This document shows, in pieces, positions 1-12,359 of a stretch of DNA of 64,000 bases. Origin of the DNA: Liolophura sinensis (Eukaryota > Mollusca > Polyplacophora > Chitonida > Chitonidae); assembly GCF_032854445.1 (NCBI RefSeq), contig NC_088302.1:372001-436000 (forward strand), read 5' to 3'. How positions within the stretch are numbered: position 1 is the stretch's first letter; every line of letters starts with the position of its first letter. The position numbers and the translations under genes were made by a program. The notes under the pieces were generated by a model. The model made no database searches and was not told the DNA's origin. It was given only the letters and a program-made list of their open reading frames with translations.

Positions 1-307
1 TTTCCCTGAAAACAGATGAGGAGTAGAGTTCAATGGCTGCACAGCACTATCCATGCACACAATCCTATCATTCTCACGGTAGAGACACAGCTACGCTCAT
101 CAGCTGATCACAAATAGAAGATTCACAGTAAACATTAGAAAAACTGCCTAATAGACATGTGCATATAGTTAAAAATAAGGCTTGAAAATTGAAAACCATT
201 GCATGAAATATGTAATGTACTGGTTACACATATGCAAGCTTGAATGAATGATAAGGCTTTTAAGTAGCAGTACTGTGCTGTACAGACACTGAGCACTGCT
301 TATTTGT

Positions 308-489
308 CAAATGTACAAAACTGACCAATGTGTACCACACAATACTGACCGCTGTGTACCACACAAAACTGACCACTGTGTACCACACAATACTGACCGC
401 TGTGTACCACACAATACTGACCGCTGTGTACCACACAATACTGACCACTGCGTACCACACAAAACTGACCACTGTGTACCACACAAAAC
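308..489. repeat. Minisatellite, 24-bp unit, about 7.5 copies
   Basis: Unit ACTGACCGCTGTGTACCACA plus CAAT. Length divisible by three keeps several frames open on both strands. Confidence 0.95.
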
Positions 490-919
490 ACAAATGTTAC
501 TTGAGAAACACAGGTATATGAATGCAGCTTTAACAATTTCAGGACCATTAGCCACTGTCAGTCAAAATCTCACCATCACCAACTGCAAATCGAAATACTA
601 CATTAGCCAGTTAGAATAGTTGATATTTGTTGACATGGCAATTTTACCTGACATGTTAGCCGGTCAAGTGAACACGTTTGAAGGTGAAGGCATTAGGAGG
701 TGTGATGATACCTGAGTTGATGCTCCATTATACATACACATGTACATGTTAAATTACCATGACCACATGCCACCCAGTGCTGCCACATGATACAGCCCTT
801 TAAAGGTATCACAGCTTTATGGTCTTGTTACCAGGATAGACACGTGTTGATGAACTGTGTGTGGTCTAAGCCATCACCACCTCAGTAAAATCTGCCCACC
901 ATTCAGGCAACATGTGAGC

Positions 920-1929
920 AGAATAACCAGCACTTGCAGCATAACCAGCAATTGCAGCATAACCAGGAACAGCAGCATAACCAGCAATTGCAGCAAAACC
1001 AGGAACAGCAGCATAACCAGCAATTGCAGCTTAACCAAGAACAGCAGCATAATCAGGAATTGCAGCATAACCAGCAATTGTAGCATAACCGGGAACTGCA
1101 GCATAACCAGCAATTGTAGCATAACCAGGAACAGCAGCATAACCAGGAATTGCAGCATAACCAGCAAATGCAGCATAACCAGCAATTGTAGCATAACCGG
1201 GAACTGCAGCATAACCAGCAATTGTAGCATAACCAGGAACTGCAGCATAACCAGGAACAGCAGAATAACCAGCAGCAGCAGCATAACCTGGAATGGCAGC
1301 ATAACCAGCAACAGCAGAATAACCAGCAACTGCAGCATAATCAGGAATTGAGCATCACCAGGAAGAGCAGCATAACCATCAACTGAGCATAACCAGCAAC
1401 TGCAGCATAACCAGCAACTACAGCATAACCAGCAACAGCAGCATAACCAGCAACAGCAGCATAACCAGCAACTGCAGCATAACCAGCAACTGCAGCATAA
1501 CCAACAACAGCAGCATAACCAGCAACAGCAGCATAACCAGCAACAGTAGCATGACCAGCAATTGCAGCATAATCAGGAATTGAGCATAACCAGCAACTGC
1601 AGAATAACCAGGAATTGAGCATAACCAGGAGTTGAGCATAACCAGGAACAGCAGCATAACCAGCAATTGCAGCATAACCAGTAACAGCAGCATAACCAGC
1701 AACAGCAGCATAACCAGCAACAGCAGCATAACCAGCAACTGCAGCACAACCAGGAATTAAGGATAACCAGGTACAGCAGCATAACCAGGAACAACAGCAT
1801 AACCAAGAATTGCAGTATAACCAGCAACAGCAGCATAACTAGCAACAGAAGCATAACCAGCAATTGCAGGATAACCAGCAATTGCAGCATAACCAGGAAC
1901 AGCAGCATAACCAGGAATGGCAGCATCAT
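920..1929. repeat. Minisatellite, 18-bp unit, about 55 copies
   Basis: Unit ATAACCAGCAATTGCAGC with many CAATTG/CAACAG/GAATTG variants. Strongly asymmetric strands. All long frames here are array artefacts. Confidence 0.95.
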
Positions 1930-2009
1930 TTTTTTTTAAATGTGATGGTCCTTTAACTGTTCATTGTTCATTCAAACTCCCCAAGGAAGTTCAGGGAGTA
2001 TGTTCAGGA

Positions 2010-2052
2010 GTGAGTGAGTGAGTGCTTGGGGTTTAACGTCGTACTCAGAGTA
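2010..2052 (-). mobile_element. SINE/LINE 3'-tail fragment
   Basis: GAGTGAGTGAGTGCTTGGGG followed by TTTAACGTCGTACTCAGAG. In reverse this is the tail shared with the elements at 12170-12210 and 12360-12715. Confidence 0.6.
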
Positions 2053-2334
2053 TGTTCAGGAAGAATGCACAATGGCTGCATATGTATATATACTCATCAG
2101 TATGAAATGGACAGATACCTGTGTCATGTAGTAAATACATTGTAATAAAGTCTACGGCCACAGGCAACTCCAAAATCACAACTGGTATTTACACTATACC
2201 ATAAACTATGCCACTATTTATACTGAAGTGCTGGAAAAAATTAACCAAAAAATACTGATGCACTTTATTGACACGGTATGATGGAATACAGTTACAATGC
2301 TTTTAGACGGTTCACAATCTGTTACTAGTATTTA

Positions 2335-3170
2335 TGTGCACACATCATTAAACGCACTGATGTGCACGCATCATTACAAGCACTAATGTGCGCACATCAT
2401 TACAAGCACTAATGTGCATACATCATTACAAGCACTTATGTGCACACATTACAAATGCTTATGTGCACACATCATTACAAATGCTTATGTGCGCACATCA
2501 TTACAAATGCTTATGTGCACACATCATTACAAATGCTTATGTGCACACATCATTAGAAGTACTTATGTGCACACACTATTACAAATGCTTCTGTGCACAC
2601 ATCATTACAAGCTCTTATGTGCACACACCATTACAAATGCTTATGTACACACATCATTACAAATGCTTATGTGCACACATCATTACAAATGCTTATGTGC
2701 ACACATCATTACAAATGCTTACGTGCACACACCATTACAAGCTCTTGTGTGCACACATCATAACAAATGCTTATGTGCACACACCATTACAAGCTCTTAT
2801 GTGCACACACCATTACAAATGCTTATGTACACACATCATTACAAGCACTTATGTGCACACACCATTACAAATGCTTTTGTGCACACATCATTACAAAGAC
2901 TTATGTGCATTCACCATTACAATGCTTATGTACACACATCATTACAAATGCTTATGTGCACACATCATTACAAACACTTATGTGCACAAATCATAAACAG
3001 CTCTTAAGTGCACAAATCATAAACAGCTCTTAAGTGCACACACCATTACAAATGCTTATGTGCACGCACCATTACAAATGCTTATGTGAACACATTATAA
3101 CGAATGCTTAACTATGTGCACACATTACAAGCACATCTGCACACACATCACTACAAGCACATTTGTGCAC
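2335..3170. repeat. Minisatellite, 26-bp unit, about 31 copies
   Basis: Unit TGTGCACACATCATTACAAA plus TGCTTA. A 26-bp unit without stops keeps all three plus-strand frames open for up to 200 codons. These frames are not genes. Confidence 0.95.
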
Positions 3171-3884
3171 AGAACAAAAACTCTAAAAAAAATCTTGCTA
3201 AAAAATGACCGTCAAAGACATGCAAACAACCATGATAAAAAAGGTACAATGAAGTGTCAACAGACGATCACTCAAACCTGTCTATAAACACCACAATTCT
3301 TCACCAAACAACAACATCACCCACAACTACAACAGGTGTACCCACCTTGTCGCTGACAAAAGTCAGGCCATCTGACTAAAGTAGAAAAACAATACAAAAT
3401 CAGGAACCTGAAGCCTGAAATCTGGATTGAGGTGAAGCAGCTTCTAAATGTCAGATAGGACTGCATCTCAGGTGTGCTATCAATTTAACAATTCAACTAA
3501 ATTCATGTTTCAAGAATGTTTTAATGTAAGCATAAGATACAATAATTCAACTTACAAAACTAATTAAGTATCTCATCTACACTTACAAGTGAATTTGCTC
3601 ACAATGACCCATAATTTTCACCACAGAGTACTGCAGGCTTTACCCCCTTGTCAATAAGCTTTGAGCATACAAAGCTGAGCAAACAGCCATGCTTGACAGC
3701 CTAACTCCCGAGTCCCTACCCTGCAGACACCAGATCATCAAGGAAAAATGTCATCAAGGGCAATAGTCCCTGAACGCAACCACACATCTGTATGTAAAGG
3801 TCATGGCTTCAAGGTCAATGTCTATGGATTCCGTTCATAATATTGTTGTTTAGACAGCATGATCGTGCCAGACTTATTTACCGC

Positions 3885-4095
3885 TATGGTATAGGCTTGG
3901 AGCTGCTATGGTATAGGCTCGGAGCTGCTATGGTATAGGCTTGGAGCTGCTATGCTATAGGCTCGGAGCTGCTATGGTATACGCTCGGAGCTGCTAAGGT
4001 ATAGGCTCAGAGCTGCTAAGGTATAGGCTCGGAGCTGCTTTGGTATAGGCTCAGAGATGCTACGGTATAGGCTCAGAGATGCTACGGTATAGGCT
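3885..4095. repeat. Minisatellite, 22-bp unit, about 9 copies
   Basis: Unit GCTATGGTATAGGCTCGGAG plus CT, within FBP intron 2. Confidence 0.93.
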
Positions 4096-6410
4096 CAAAA
4101 AATGTGATTATTTTTCATAAAAAGATGTGACTGCCATGAACCCTTTCAGTTCAGCAAAACTCACAACAGGTTATATATACTTAACTGATGAGGCTAATTT
4201 GTGCTCAGGAAGTTTTAAAAGAGAAAACAACATGTACATCAAATGTATAATACATGCGTTGATAAAGTAACCCAGAGAAACTATTTGTTTCAAATGCAAG
4301 AGATGTTTAACCTAGAAAACTGATCTCTCCATTAGGCTATAAATTGCAGAATGCAACGTTGTGCTTATACTGCAAGTTTTCAACCTTTTCATATGTAGCA
4401 TTTATGCTATATGTCTTTTCAGACTATAACATAATACACCCTGCCAAATGGCGGGCGTATAAACATGACAAATAGAAGTTTCAAGTGAGACATTCTTTCT
4501 GGAAAATAATCATAATGTGATTAGCCTTGTCAATGGTACTTTGAATTTCAGCAATAGGTAAAAATGAACATTTTGTCAATTTAGCTCCATGTTATTTAAT
4601 ATCACCTTGTGCTCCTTTCCAGGGACCCAGGTGCCCCTAAGTATATGGCCGTACAAGGTTAATACTGTTAAGATGCTTATTCTTTTCAATTAGACACTGT
4701 TGCCCGCCAGTCTCGATGAAAACAAAAGATCAGTGTTTTGTGGTAGTGACAGTGCTAGCCCTGGTAATTTGGTGAGATGGTTGCCTGAGGTATGAGGAGT
4801 TTGTATTCAAACTTGGCACCTCGAGTTGGAATTTTTCAAATCTACCAGATAAACACAGCTTGTGTGGATATATCATTGATCATATATGGACAAACAAAAA
4901 TAACAGGTGAGACGGTGGTGTGTTTTTGCACTGCTGTAATGCAGATCTATGAGGAAAATTTCAATACAAACAATGCGAATCCTACATTTTGGAATTAACA
5001 GATTTCCTAAAAACACCCTGTAAGTTTGTTGAACCATCTTTCCACCCTAATAAAGCAGTTTAAACTTTTGAAAGTGGAACCAATATCTGGCATGTTTGCA
5101 ATTTTTAACCTCTGGTGGTCAGGTCATAGGCTGTGAAAATCATACTTCTCCACAGCGTATCCGTCGCTCTCTGCCTTTCACCTGTTATTTGAACTCCTAT
5201 CAGTGAACTATAATGGTACCTTTGTAAAGTTCAAAGGTGGGCCGTGAATCATGCACATTTCTAAAGGAAACTTCAGGGCTTTTTGGGTTAATATGGATCT
5301 GTAAATCAAGGTAGATGAGGTCAGAAGTCAGAGATCAGCAGCTTAATAAAAAGAAGATTACGATACAATGATAAATGGATATGTGCTGCAATGAGGGCAA
5401 TGACAAATGAACTTTGTAACAAGAAACGCACTGACCTGTTTAAGTGTGAACTCTTTAGCTAGGACTTATCACAAAAGCCTTGCTAGTGTCACTGACACAA
5501 TAACTATTTCCATAAGAGTCTGGGAAGAAGTCATGACAAAATGAAGTTATAAAGAAAGTTTCTTAATAATTGAAGTAATGTCAGTTTTCTTAATCTTTTC
5601 TTTCCGCCTATACATTCATACAGTGTGTTTTAATTATCAAAGTTTGTTGACACAATGGTTTGAAACTTTTGATTGTGACACATTTCCACGCTTTATTAGA
5701 GACGAAAAAAGATTATGAATTTCTGTTGGGTTTTTTTCTAATATGTTTGCAGACAGAAATGCATATAAGCTTGGCATGTTAAATTGACTGGGGTCTGACC
5801 TAATGTATAAACACTGTTTCAGTGATATGACAATGGTGTCTACTTTTAGCCAGCTGGACTGAATTAATGTTTCAGCCAAATTTAGTGCTTATGTGGATAC
5901 TAGTTTGAAATTGCTAATTAGCAAATATACTGAGTTGTATGGATAACATGACCCCAGCAGTGATAATTAGCATCTATTTAGACGATAGTTTCAAATAACT
6001 AATTAGCAAATACATTGTGTTATGAGGACAACAACATGCTTGCAGTGATAGTCAGCATCTCATTAAACAATACTTTGAAATGCATAGAAGATAAATGTGG
6101 TATCCTGCATGATCATGCTACTTTGCAGCTATTTAAAGCAGACTGGAAATGCCAATTAGGAAATATGTTGTAAAAAGGGAATCTACGGAGAAATAATAGT
6201 TAAATGCAAACTATTGCTAGAAATGCTAAAAGCCGATAGTGCACCTTTATGAGACACTAACATACAGCAGGGGGGTTTCTTATAACCACACCTGACAGCA
6301 CAGTTAGCATGTAAATAAAGAGCTTAAATTAGGAATGCATCAACTCAACTTTACTCTCTGCTTGAATGTGTTTTCTTGGTCTTCATTACTTCTTATTTTA
6401 GAGCAGGAAA
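4096..6410. other. FBP intron 2, non-repetitive part
   Basis: AT-rich sequence with no recognisable exon, RNA gene or repeat apart from the diverged duplication near 5885-6090. Confidence 0.6.
5885..6090. repeat. Old, diverged two-copy tandem duplication, about 90 bp
   Basis: Both copies contain CTAATTAGCAAATAC/TAC-like segments followed by CAGTGATA and AGCATCT. A weaker third trace follows near 6140-6180. Confidence 0.5.
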
Positions 6411-6414
6411 AAAA

Positions 6415-6990
6415 TATATGTATGCTTTGGTTTTTATGTCATACTTAACAAATTTTCAGTCATATGACGATGAGGAGTGATTTCTTGTTCTTTTGGCACG
6501 GCAAGTGCAACACTGCCAAAGTGGTGCTGTCACTGAAGTACCATGACAAAGACACCAGATGTGATACCTTACCCAGTCACATTACACTGACACTAGATGT
6601 AGCCAAGCAGTTGTGTGTCCTTGCTGTAACATCTGGGGTACCATTTCTTAAAGTCTTTGGCATAACCCGTCTCGGTTTGATCCCAGATCCCCCGATTTCA
6701 AAGAAGCAAATGGATGTATGTATGCTTGAAGTTTTACGTCGTACTTAACAATTTTTCAATTTTAGGACGACCCAGAGTCATTGGCTGTGTGAACTGTGTT
6801 CTTGTGTTAGTAGGAGTCCATGCCATCAGTGACATCCCACCCAGTCACATTATACTGACACTGGGCCAATCAGTCCTGTTTCCTTGCTCTAATATGCCGA
6901 GCAAGTCAGCATGTGCCATTTTCAAAGTCTTTGGTATGAGCTGGGTTGGATCCCAGGTCACCCAATTTAGAGGCAAACGCCAGCGAAGCA
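6415..6990 (-). mobile_element. Two adjacent copies of a tRNA-SINE-like molluscan repeat
   Basis: Each copy starts on the plus strand with a tail-like segment (CTTGAAGTTTTACGTCGTAC at about 6724, a diverged version at about 6424). Both share CCAGTCACATTA, GACACT and a CCTTGC... segment. The element reads on the minus strand and ends with the same tail as 12360-12715. The 94- and 113-codon frames here are not genes. Confidence 0.6.
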
Positions 6991-7192
6991 ATCAGGAGAA
7001 AAAAAAAAAAAAACAGTTTCACAGTACAGGTTTAACTACTGATATTTCTCTCTGAATGAAAGGACCCAATGTCATCCTTTACAGCAACTTTTTGGGGAAT
7101 AGTACCGTAAACATTGTTCAACTTGCCAAGTATGTCTACAAGTGAATGTAACATTACAATTAACATCATGGAAACATGTGAGATGACAGCAC

Positions 7193-7440
7193 TGTAAATG
7201 ATATAACACAAGCTATAATAATGACAATCCCCGATTAGATCTTGGAGGAAACTAATTCAAAAGTAATGTCTAACAACACTGCATTGGTCAGTAGTTAAGG
7301 TAAATGTTGCCCTTCATTTATTTTATTTATTGATGTTTTATCTCTTACTCAAGAATATTTCACTTACATGATGGTGCCCAGCATTATGGTGGAAGGAAAC
7401 CCAGCAGAATCCATTGAAAATCCATTCATTTCCCATGTAC
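7193..7440 (-). mobile_element. SINE 3' part plus 130-bp extension (inverted partner of 11360-11673)
   Basis: 7317-7440 resembles the SINE core (CTCAAGAATATTTCACTTA, CAGCATTATGGTGG). 7193-7316 matches 11530-11673 in reverse, including CTAATCGGGGATTGTCATTA. Confidence 0.7.
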
Positions 7441-7589
7441 GGATAGAGAGGAGCAAGCTAGTATGAATGTCTCGCTTTACAAATAGACAAATATATAATG
7501 AGCAGTAAAAAGTTATATTCAACCTGACAACTTGGTTAATAATTAGCTAAACTAGACATCAGTATTCACAGTTACTTTATAACATGTAC

Positions 7590-7752
7590 CTGTTTCTCTG
7601 TCTCCACTTGTATCACATTATCGTTTTCTTCTGACACAAGTAAACAGGTGCTAAATGAAGACTTGAGCATGTTAATAAAGAGATCATTGGCGATGACATC
7701 CAGCTTCTTCTGTTCATCACCAGAGGTGTTGGCTGTACCGGAAATGCCATAC
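7590..7752 (-). CDS. FBP1: FBP coding exon 2
   Basis: The acceptor TTTTTGCAG precedes 7752 and the donor GTACATG follows 7590 (phase 0). It encodes the segment with KKLDV and the LVSEE metal-site glutamates. Confidence 0.93.
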
Positions 7753-9246
7753 CTGCAAAAACAGTGAACAGCTGAGTCATTATGGTAGTTAAACAACAAC
7801 CATGCGAGTAGCAGAGTTCATGCTACTGTTTTGGTTACAAAGTAGGCATCATAGCCATGGGAGTAGCAGAGTTCATGCTACTGTTTTGGTTACAAAGTAG
7901 ACATCAAAGCCATGGGAGTAGCAGAGTTCATGTTACTGTTTTGGTCATAAAGTAGGCAGTAAAGCCATGGGAGTAGCAGAGTTCATGCTACTGTTTTGGT
8001 TACAAAGTAGGCAGTAAAGCCATGGGAGTAGCAGAGTTCATGCTACTGTTTTGGTTACAAAGTAGGCAGTAAAGCCATGGGAGTAACAGAGTTCATGCTA
8101 CTGTTTTGGTAACAAAGTAGGCAGTAAAGCCATGGGAGTAGCAGAATTCATGCTACTGTTTTGGTTACAAAGTAGGCATCAAAGCCATGGGAGTAGCAGA
8201 GTTCATGCTACTGTTTTGGTTACAAAGTAGGCATCAAAGCCATGGGAGTAGCAGAGTTCATGCTACTGTTTTGGTCATAAAGTAGGCATTAAAACCAATT
8301 CTAACACATCTGTGAAATGCGTACTACACAGAGAATAGAGGCGTTGACTGCATATATCGGAGTGTATGGTCCATAAACTCAAAAACTCATGCAGTAAAGA
8401 CTAAAGAAACACTATACACACATTTGACTTCCATGGCAGTTGGACTAGGAAACCTTCCCTGAGAAAGTAAACTGTCAAAATGTAGTGTATATCGACACAT
8501 ATGGCACCACCATATGGCATAATGATTAAAACTCCAAGAGTTTTAAACTTAATTTCTTTTTGTGCTTTAATCAATGATTTTACCTACACTAGAGCGTACC
8601 ATTTGAAAATGTGCACTACAGTGAATAAGGTGTTGTACAGGCATACATGTTTATTTGACAAATCAAAGTATATCCTATCTCTCTGTTTACAACAAAGACA
8701 AATGCGCCATCCGTGTAGCTACATCCTATTGTCAACAATGAACAGCTTGAAAAGTTGGGAGTTAGGGGTCAAGGACGAAGACGAATAGCAAAAACGGACA
8801 ACCAGGATGCATAACCTACAACCAGTATAGCCCGACGAAGCAACATCTTCTGATTTATTATGCGTCCTATACGCCATTTTAAATTTCCAGATCGAACTTT
8901 GCAATCGCGATAGCTGTTCGACACTCCAATTTTGGATCCCGTCGGTCAAGGTCATTGGTGTGAGCACACGCCACGGTAGCACGTACTTTGGCAGTGACAC
9001 ATTTGAACTGTACCCTAAGCTAGGCCAAGCGTCTGAGCTTCTGGTTTGAATACTGTATTTGTTACGATGGTTATATACTCACAGACTAGCAATGCCTGCT
9101 TTCCTTACGGCCGATGACACTGCTTTTACAGCGGTGAGTAGAGCAGTCAGAAGTTGTGTCAAATCTCCCGTCGCTTGAGGATGTTTTTTCTGTTCGGCTA
9201 GCACATAACGTGTTAGCGTGATACAGTCGGTGTCTATCCCAGACAT
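7590..9246 (-). CDS. FBP1: Fructose-1,6-bisphosphatase, 5' part (coding exons 1-2; gene continues past the left edge)
   Basis: Hydrolyses fructose-1,6-bisphosphate to fructose-6-phosphate in the cytosol, the committed step of gluconeogenesis. Two exons join in phase: 9246-9083 (54 codons + 2 nt) and 7752-7590 (1 nt + 54 codons), 109 residues. Visible family landmarks are an N-terminal TGDLT (residues 26-30) in the AMP-site region (vertebrate TGELT), the helix [20 protein letters not shown] with D73, and LVSEE with E96-E97, which are metal ligands in the family. The start fits the family length and gives the usual short N-terminus. The next expected exon, carrying the DPLDGSSN sugar-phosphate motif, was not found in 1-7589, so intron 2 exceeds 7.5 kb and the remaining two-thirds of the enzyme lies outside the window. 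No break is seen in the part present. Confidence 0.95.
7797..8295. repeat. Minisatellite, 55-bp unit, 9 copies
   Basis: Unit begins GCCATGGGAGTAGCAGAGTT. Copies are over 90% alike. It starts about 45 bp upstream of the FBP exon 2 acceptor. Confidence 0.95.
9083..9246 (-). CDS. FBP1: FBP coding exon 1
   Basis: ATG at 9246. The donor GTGAGT follows 9083 and the exon ends in phase 2. It encodes the N-terminal regulatory arm and the AMP-binding helix region. Confidence 0.93.
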
Positions 9247-9404
9247 CTTCCCTGCAAATCACTCTGTAATCAGTGATTTTTTCAAGTTGATAGCGCTGCT
9301 TGATGTCGGTTTGCTGGAGCCAGATAGAACACCAGGAGCCCGAGGTGTGGACGGGTTTCGTCCTTCCCAAAGTTGTCTCGTGTATGAAATCAGCGACGAC
9401 GAAG

Positions 9405-9424
9405 TTTGATTGGCCAACACGTGA
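9405..9424 (-). promoter_or_regulatory. Putative FBP proximal promoter: inverted CCAAT box and CACGTG E-box
   Basis: About 165 bp upstream of the FBP start codon, ATTGG (9409-9413, i.e. CCAAT on the gene strand) lies five bases from a palindromic CACGTG (9418-9423). NF-Y-type and bHLH-type sites often pair in metabolic gene promoters. The role here is inferred from position only. Confidence 0.35.
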
Positions 9425-10814
9425 CACACCTCCAGAAGGAGTTGTCTTTTCCTGGTATTCCTTGCATGAGTAGTATACTGTCTATATAATTTTAAAATGT
9501 GACTGAAAGACATTCCGGTACACCTTAAAAAAAGGTAAAACCGGATAGAGTTTGGCAAAGTGATAGGAAAGGTAAATAGATACACATAAAACTACTAAAT
9601 ATATAATGTAGGTCTGTAACGGCCGCATGTGCAAGAGTACTGAAAGTATTTTAAAATTGATACTTGTGTAATTCCTTCCGACGTCCTAAACAAATATGTA
9701 AGTGTGACTTGCCACGTGGAACATACGTAAGCTCGTATTAAGTTCATTAACGTTTTATCAATAAGCTATTCCACCGTGACTGAATCACAGGAGTATTTTG
9801 ATCATATCTATAGAGATAGCTGGTCTAACAGGTTATGGTGTCAAACTGAAGGTAATGTACACTTATACATAAGATATACAAGCAGCCACGAGCTCAATGA
9901 ACTGCGGTGTGTGTGGAAATTGCTGCAACTTAATTAGGGTTTATTTTTCGGCCACGCGGTATGCAAATTCAGTGTGACGAAATTACGGCGGAGTAATCTC
10001 GATTTTGCATCAGTGAAGATCTTTGATTTCAATTTGCTGCAAAATTCATTATTTTTAAACAGAAATATCGCTATCTTTTTATACCTTGGTGTTTTGTAGT
10101 ACCAGTATTCTTTGATTGGCAAGGCATAAAGACGTTTATACAAACCATGAGAACTATAACGCGTGATGGACTTCACCGTGTGACGGAATTTCTGCTAAAA
10201 GTACATGTATCTCCATCACGGTAATAAAATCATATGTATTTTCAATCTGCAAAGAATCAATGTTTTCATTTCTTGCAGTATCACTACAAATTTAAATGAG
10301 TTTAACATTGACCTTATTATCCTTATTTTGTATCAAACATTAAATGACATTATATGAATACATTTATAACAGCACCAAAGCTATACTATACTTGAATCCC
10401 TTGGATTAATTGATCTAGAGAATTAAAGACAGCTGTGACCGAACAAGCTTATAGTTTGTCATCGTGATGAGTAATTCAGTGATTTCACATTGGCGCTGTT
10501 TCACCTTTTATAGGCCTAATTTTAACTGATATTCTGAAATAAGCAACATCATGTACAGCAAAATGCTGTGGCATTTAATTATTATCAACACTACCGCATT
10601 ACGTTGTGGTCCATCGCATGCTTCTGCGAAGTGTCAGGAATAAGTATAGAGTTTCAGTAAATTCCAATGGTACACGAGATACGCTGAATATTGTGAGTGT
10701 TAATTTATGTTATCCATATGCTGCTTCTTGGTTGGCCTTAATAAAGCTGCCAAAGCCCTAAGATGGTCGCAAAGTAAGGTCATTGTCTCTCCCACCCAGC
10801 CATCTGCACTTTTT
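9425..10814. other. Intergenic DNA between FBP and SLC5A
   Basis: Short open frames (largest 80 codons) show no protein-like pattern. Nothing else identified. Confidence 0.55.
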
Positions 10815-11345
10815 CCTCTGACCCAGAAGCCTCCGTGGCAGAGGGGTTAAATCAGCACGCCTGCACGGTGCAATGACCCAGGAGCCCCTGTGGACGAGGA
10901 GGTTAGCACGCCAGCATGGCGCAATGACCCAGGAACCCCTGTGGACGAGGAGGTTAGCACGCCAGCACGGCGCAATGACCCAGGAGCCTCTGTAGCCCAG
11001 GGGTTAGCACGCCAGCACGGTGCAATGACCCAGGAGCCTCTGTGGCCGAGGAGGTTAGTACGCCAGCACGGCACAATGGTCCAGGAGCCTCTGTGGCCGA
11101 GGGGTTAGCACGCCAGCACGGCGCAATGACCCATGAGCCCCTGTGGCCGAGGGGTTAGCACGCCAGCACGGCGCAATGGCCCAGGAGCCTCTGTGGCCCA
11201 AGGGTTAGCACGCCAGCACGGCGCAATGACCCAGGAGCCTCTGTGGCCAAGGGGTTAGGACGCCAGCACGGCGCAGAGACCCAAGACCCTCCGTGGCCGA
11301 GGGGTTAGAACGCTAGCACGGCGCAATGACCCAGGCGCCTCCCAC
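10815..11345 (+). repeat. Satellite made from a SINE tRNA-like head, 50-bp unit, 10 copies
   Basis: Unit holds CCTCTGTGGCCGAGGGGTTA, then GCACGCCAGCACGGCGCAAT and GACCCAGGAG. This is the 5' end of the SINE seen complete at 58618-58890. The array runs directly into that SINE's body at 11345. Confidence 0.9.
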
Positions 11346-11530
11346 CAGTGTCGATGTGAGTTCAAGGTTCAGCTCATACTAGGTTCCTCTCTGGCCGTAG
11401 GTGGGAAGGTCTATCAGCAACCTGCGAAAGATCGTGAGTTTGCCTCCGGTCTCTGCCAGGTTTCCTTCCACCATAATACTGGCCGCCGTCGTATAAGTGA
11501 AGTGTTTTTAAATAAGGCATACAAAACCAG
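11345..11530 (+). mobile_element. tRNA-derived SINE body following the head array
   Basis: Contains the B-box-like GAGTTCAAGGTTCAGCTC, GGTGGGAAGGTC, CAGCAACCTGCG and CCGCCGTCGTATAAGTGAAG in SINE order. Diverged. Confidence 0.85.
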
Positions 11531-11675
11531 TCAAATATTATAAAATAAATGAAGACATTTACCTGTATTAGTGACCAGTGTAGTGTTGTTAGGTATTACT
11601 GTTTAATTAGTTTCCTCCAATATCTAATCGGGGATTGTCATTATTATAGTTTGTGTCATATCATTTACAGTACAT

Positions 11676-11812
11676 TCACAGCACCCTGCGGGTGGTTGTG
11701 AGTTTCCCTTCCGGCTCTGCCCGGTTTCCTCCCACTATAATGGTAGCCGCCGTCGTATAAGTGAAATATTCTTGAGTACGGCGTAAAACACCATCAAATA
11801 ATAAATAAATAA
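11676..11812 (+). mobile_element. SINE 3' fragment
   Basis: From CCTGCGGGTGG through GCCGCCGTCGTATAAGTGAA to the TAAATAAATAAAT tail. Confidence 0.85.
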
Positions 11813-12169
11813 ATATGTTATTTATGAAACTGAAGCCAAAGAGTGTTATTTTCTAGTAACACGATGATTGGGAAGAAAACTTTTCATTAATAGTACAAGT
11901 TTTTAATATGTCAGAGGTTTCCATAAACTCATCGGTCTGCAAGATTATATACAAGATTATATAATTGATTTGACACAGGCAGCCATGTACATACATAACA
12001 TTTACACGGAGAAAGAAGGGTCAAATACAGTGTATGTTTTATTTTATCAAATATGAAAGAATATTTTTCCTGATATGCTTTAATTTGAATTCAAGTGTTA
12101 AGAAACGAATGTATGTGCATTTAGGTGGCTACATTTATATGGTACATATATGTTTACCAAACTGAGAAA

Positions 12170-12210
12170 TTGTTACGTACGACGTTAAACCCCAAGCATT
12201 CACACATATG
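12170..12210 (+). mobile_element. SINE/LINE tail fragment
   Basis: GTACGACGTTAAACCCCAAG followed by CATTCACACAT, the common 3' tail of the second repeat family. Confidence 0.55.
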
Positions 12211-12359
12211 TTTTTCAGTATCTTACAAAAGTATCCATCATTCATAATCTGACGGCAGAACTCACCCTGAAATGACCTAAGCGCCAAACCGAGAACTTTA
12301 CGACCGTTCTCAACTTCCCTTTGTAGTTGTGCACCTTTTCACACAGATGCGTGTACAAC

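Noticed and set aside
857-1929. Long Ser/Asn/Ile-rich and Leu/Val-rich frames on both strands
   Set aside because: An 18-bp minisatellite whose length keeps frames open on both strands.
2335-3170. CRISPR-like regular repeats
   Set aside because: No unique spacers, repeats are contiguous, and the host is an animal. The same applies to all other arrays.
6464-7055. Two small plus-strand proteins (94 and 113 codons)
   Set aside because: Both frames lie in adjacent copies of a dispersed SINE-like repeat.
9259-9585. 108-codon minus-strand frame upstream of FBP
   Set aside because: No protein-like pattern; it overlaps the FBP promoter and 5' UTR region.
9934-10176. 80-codon basic frame
   Set aside because: AT-rich, isolated, and no resemblance to a known domain.
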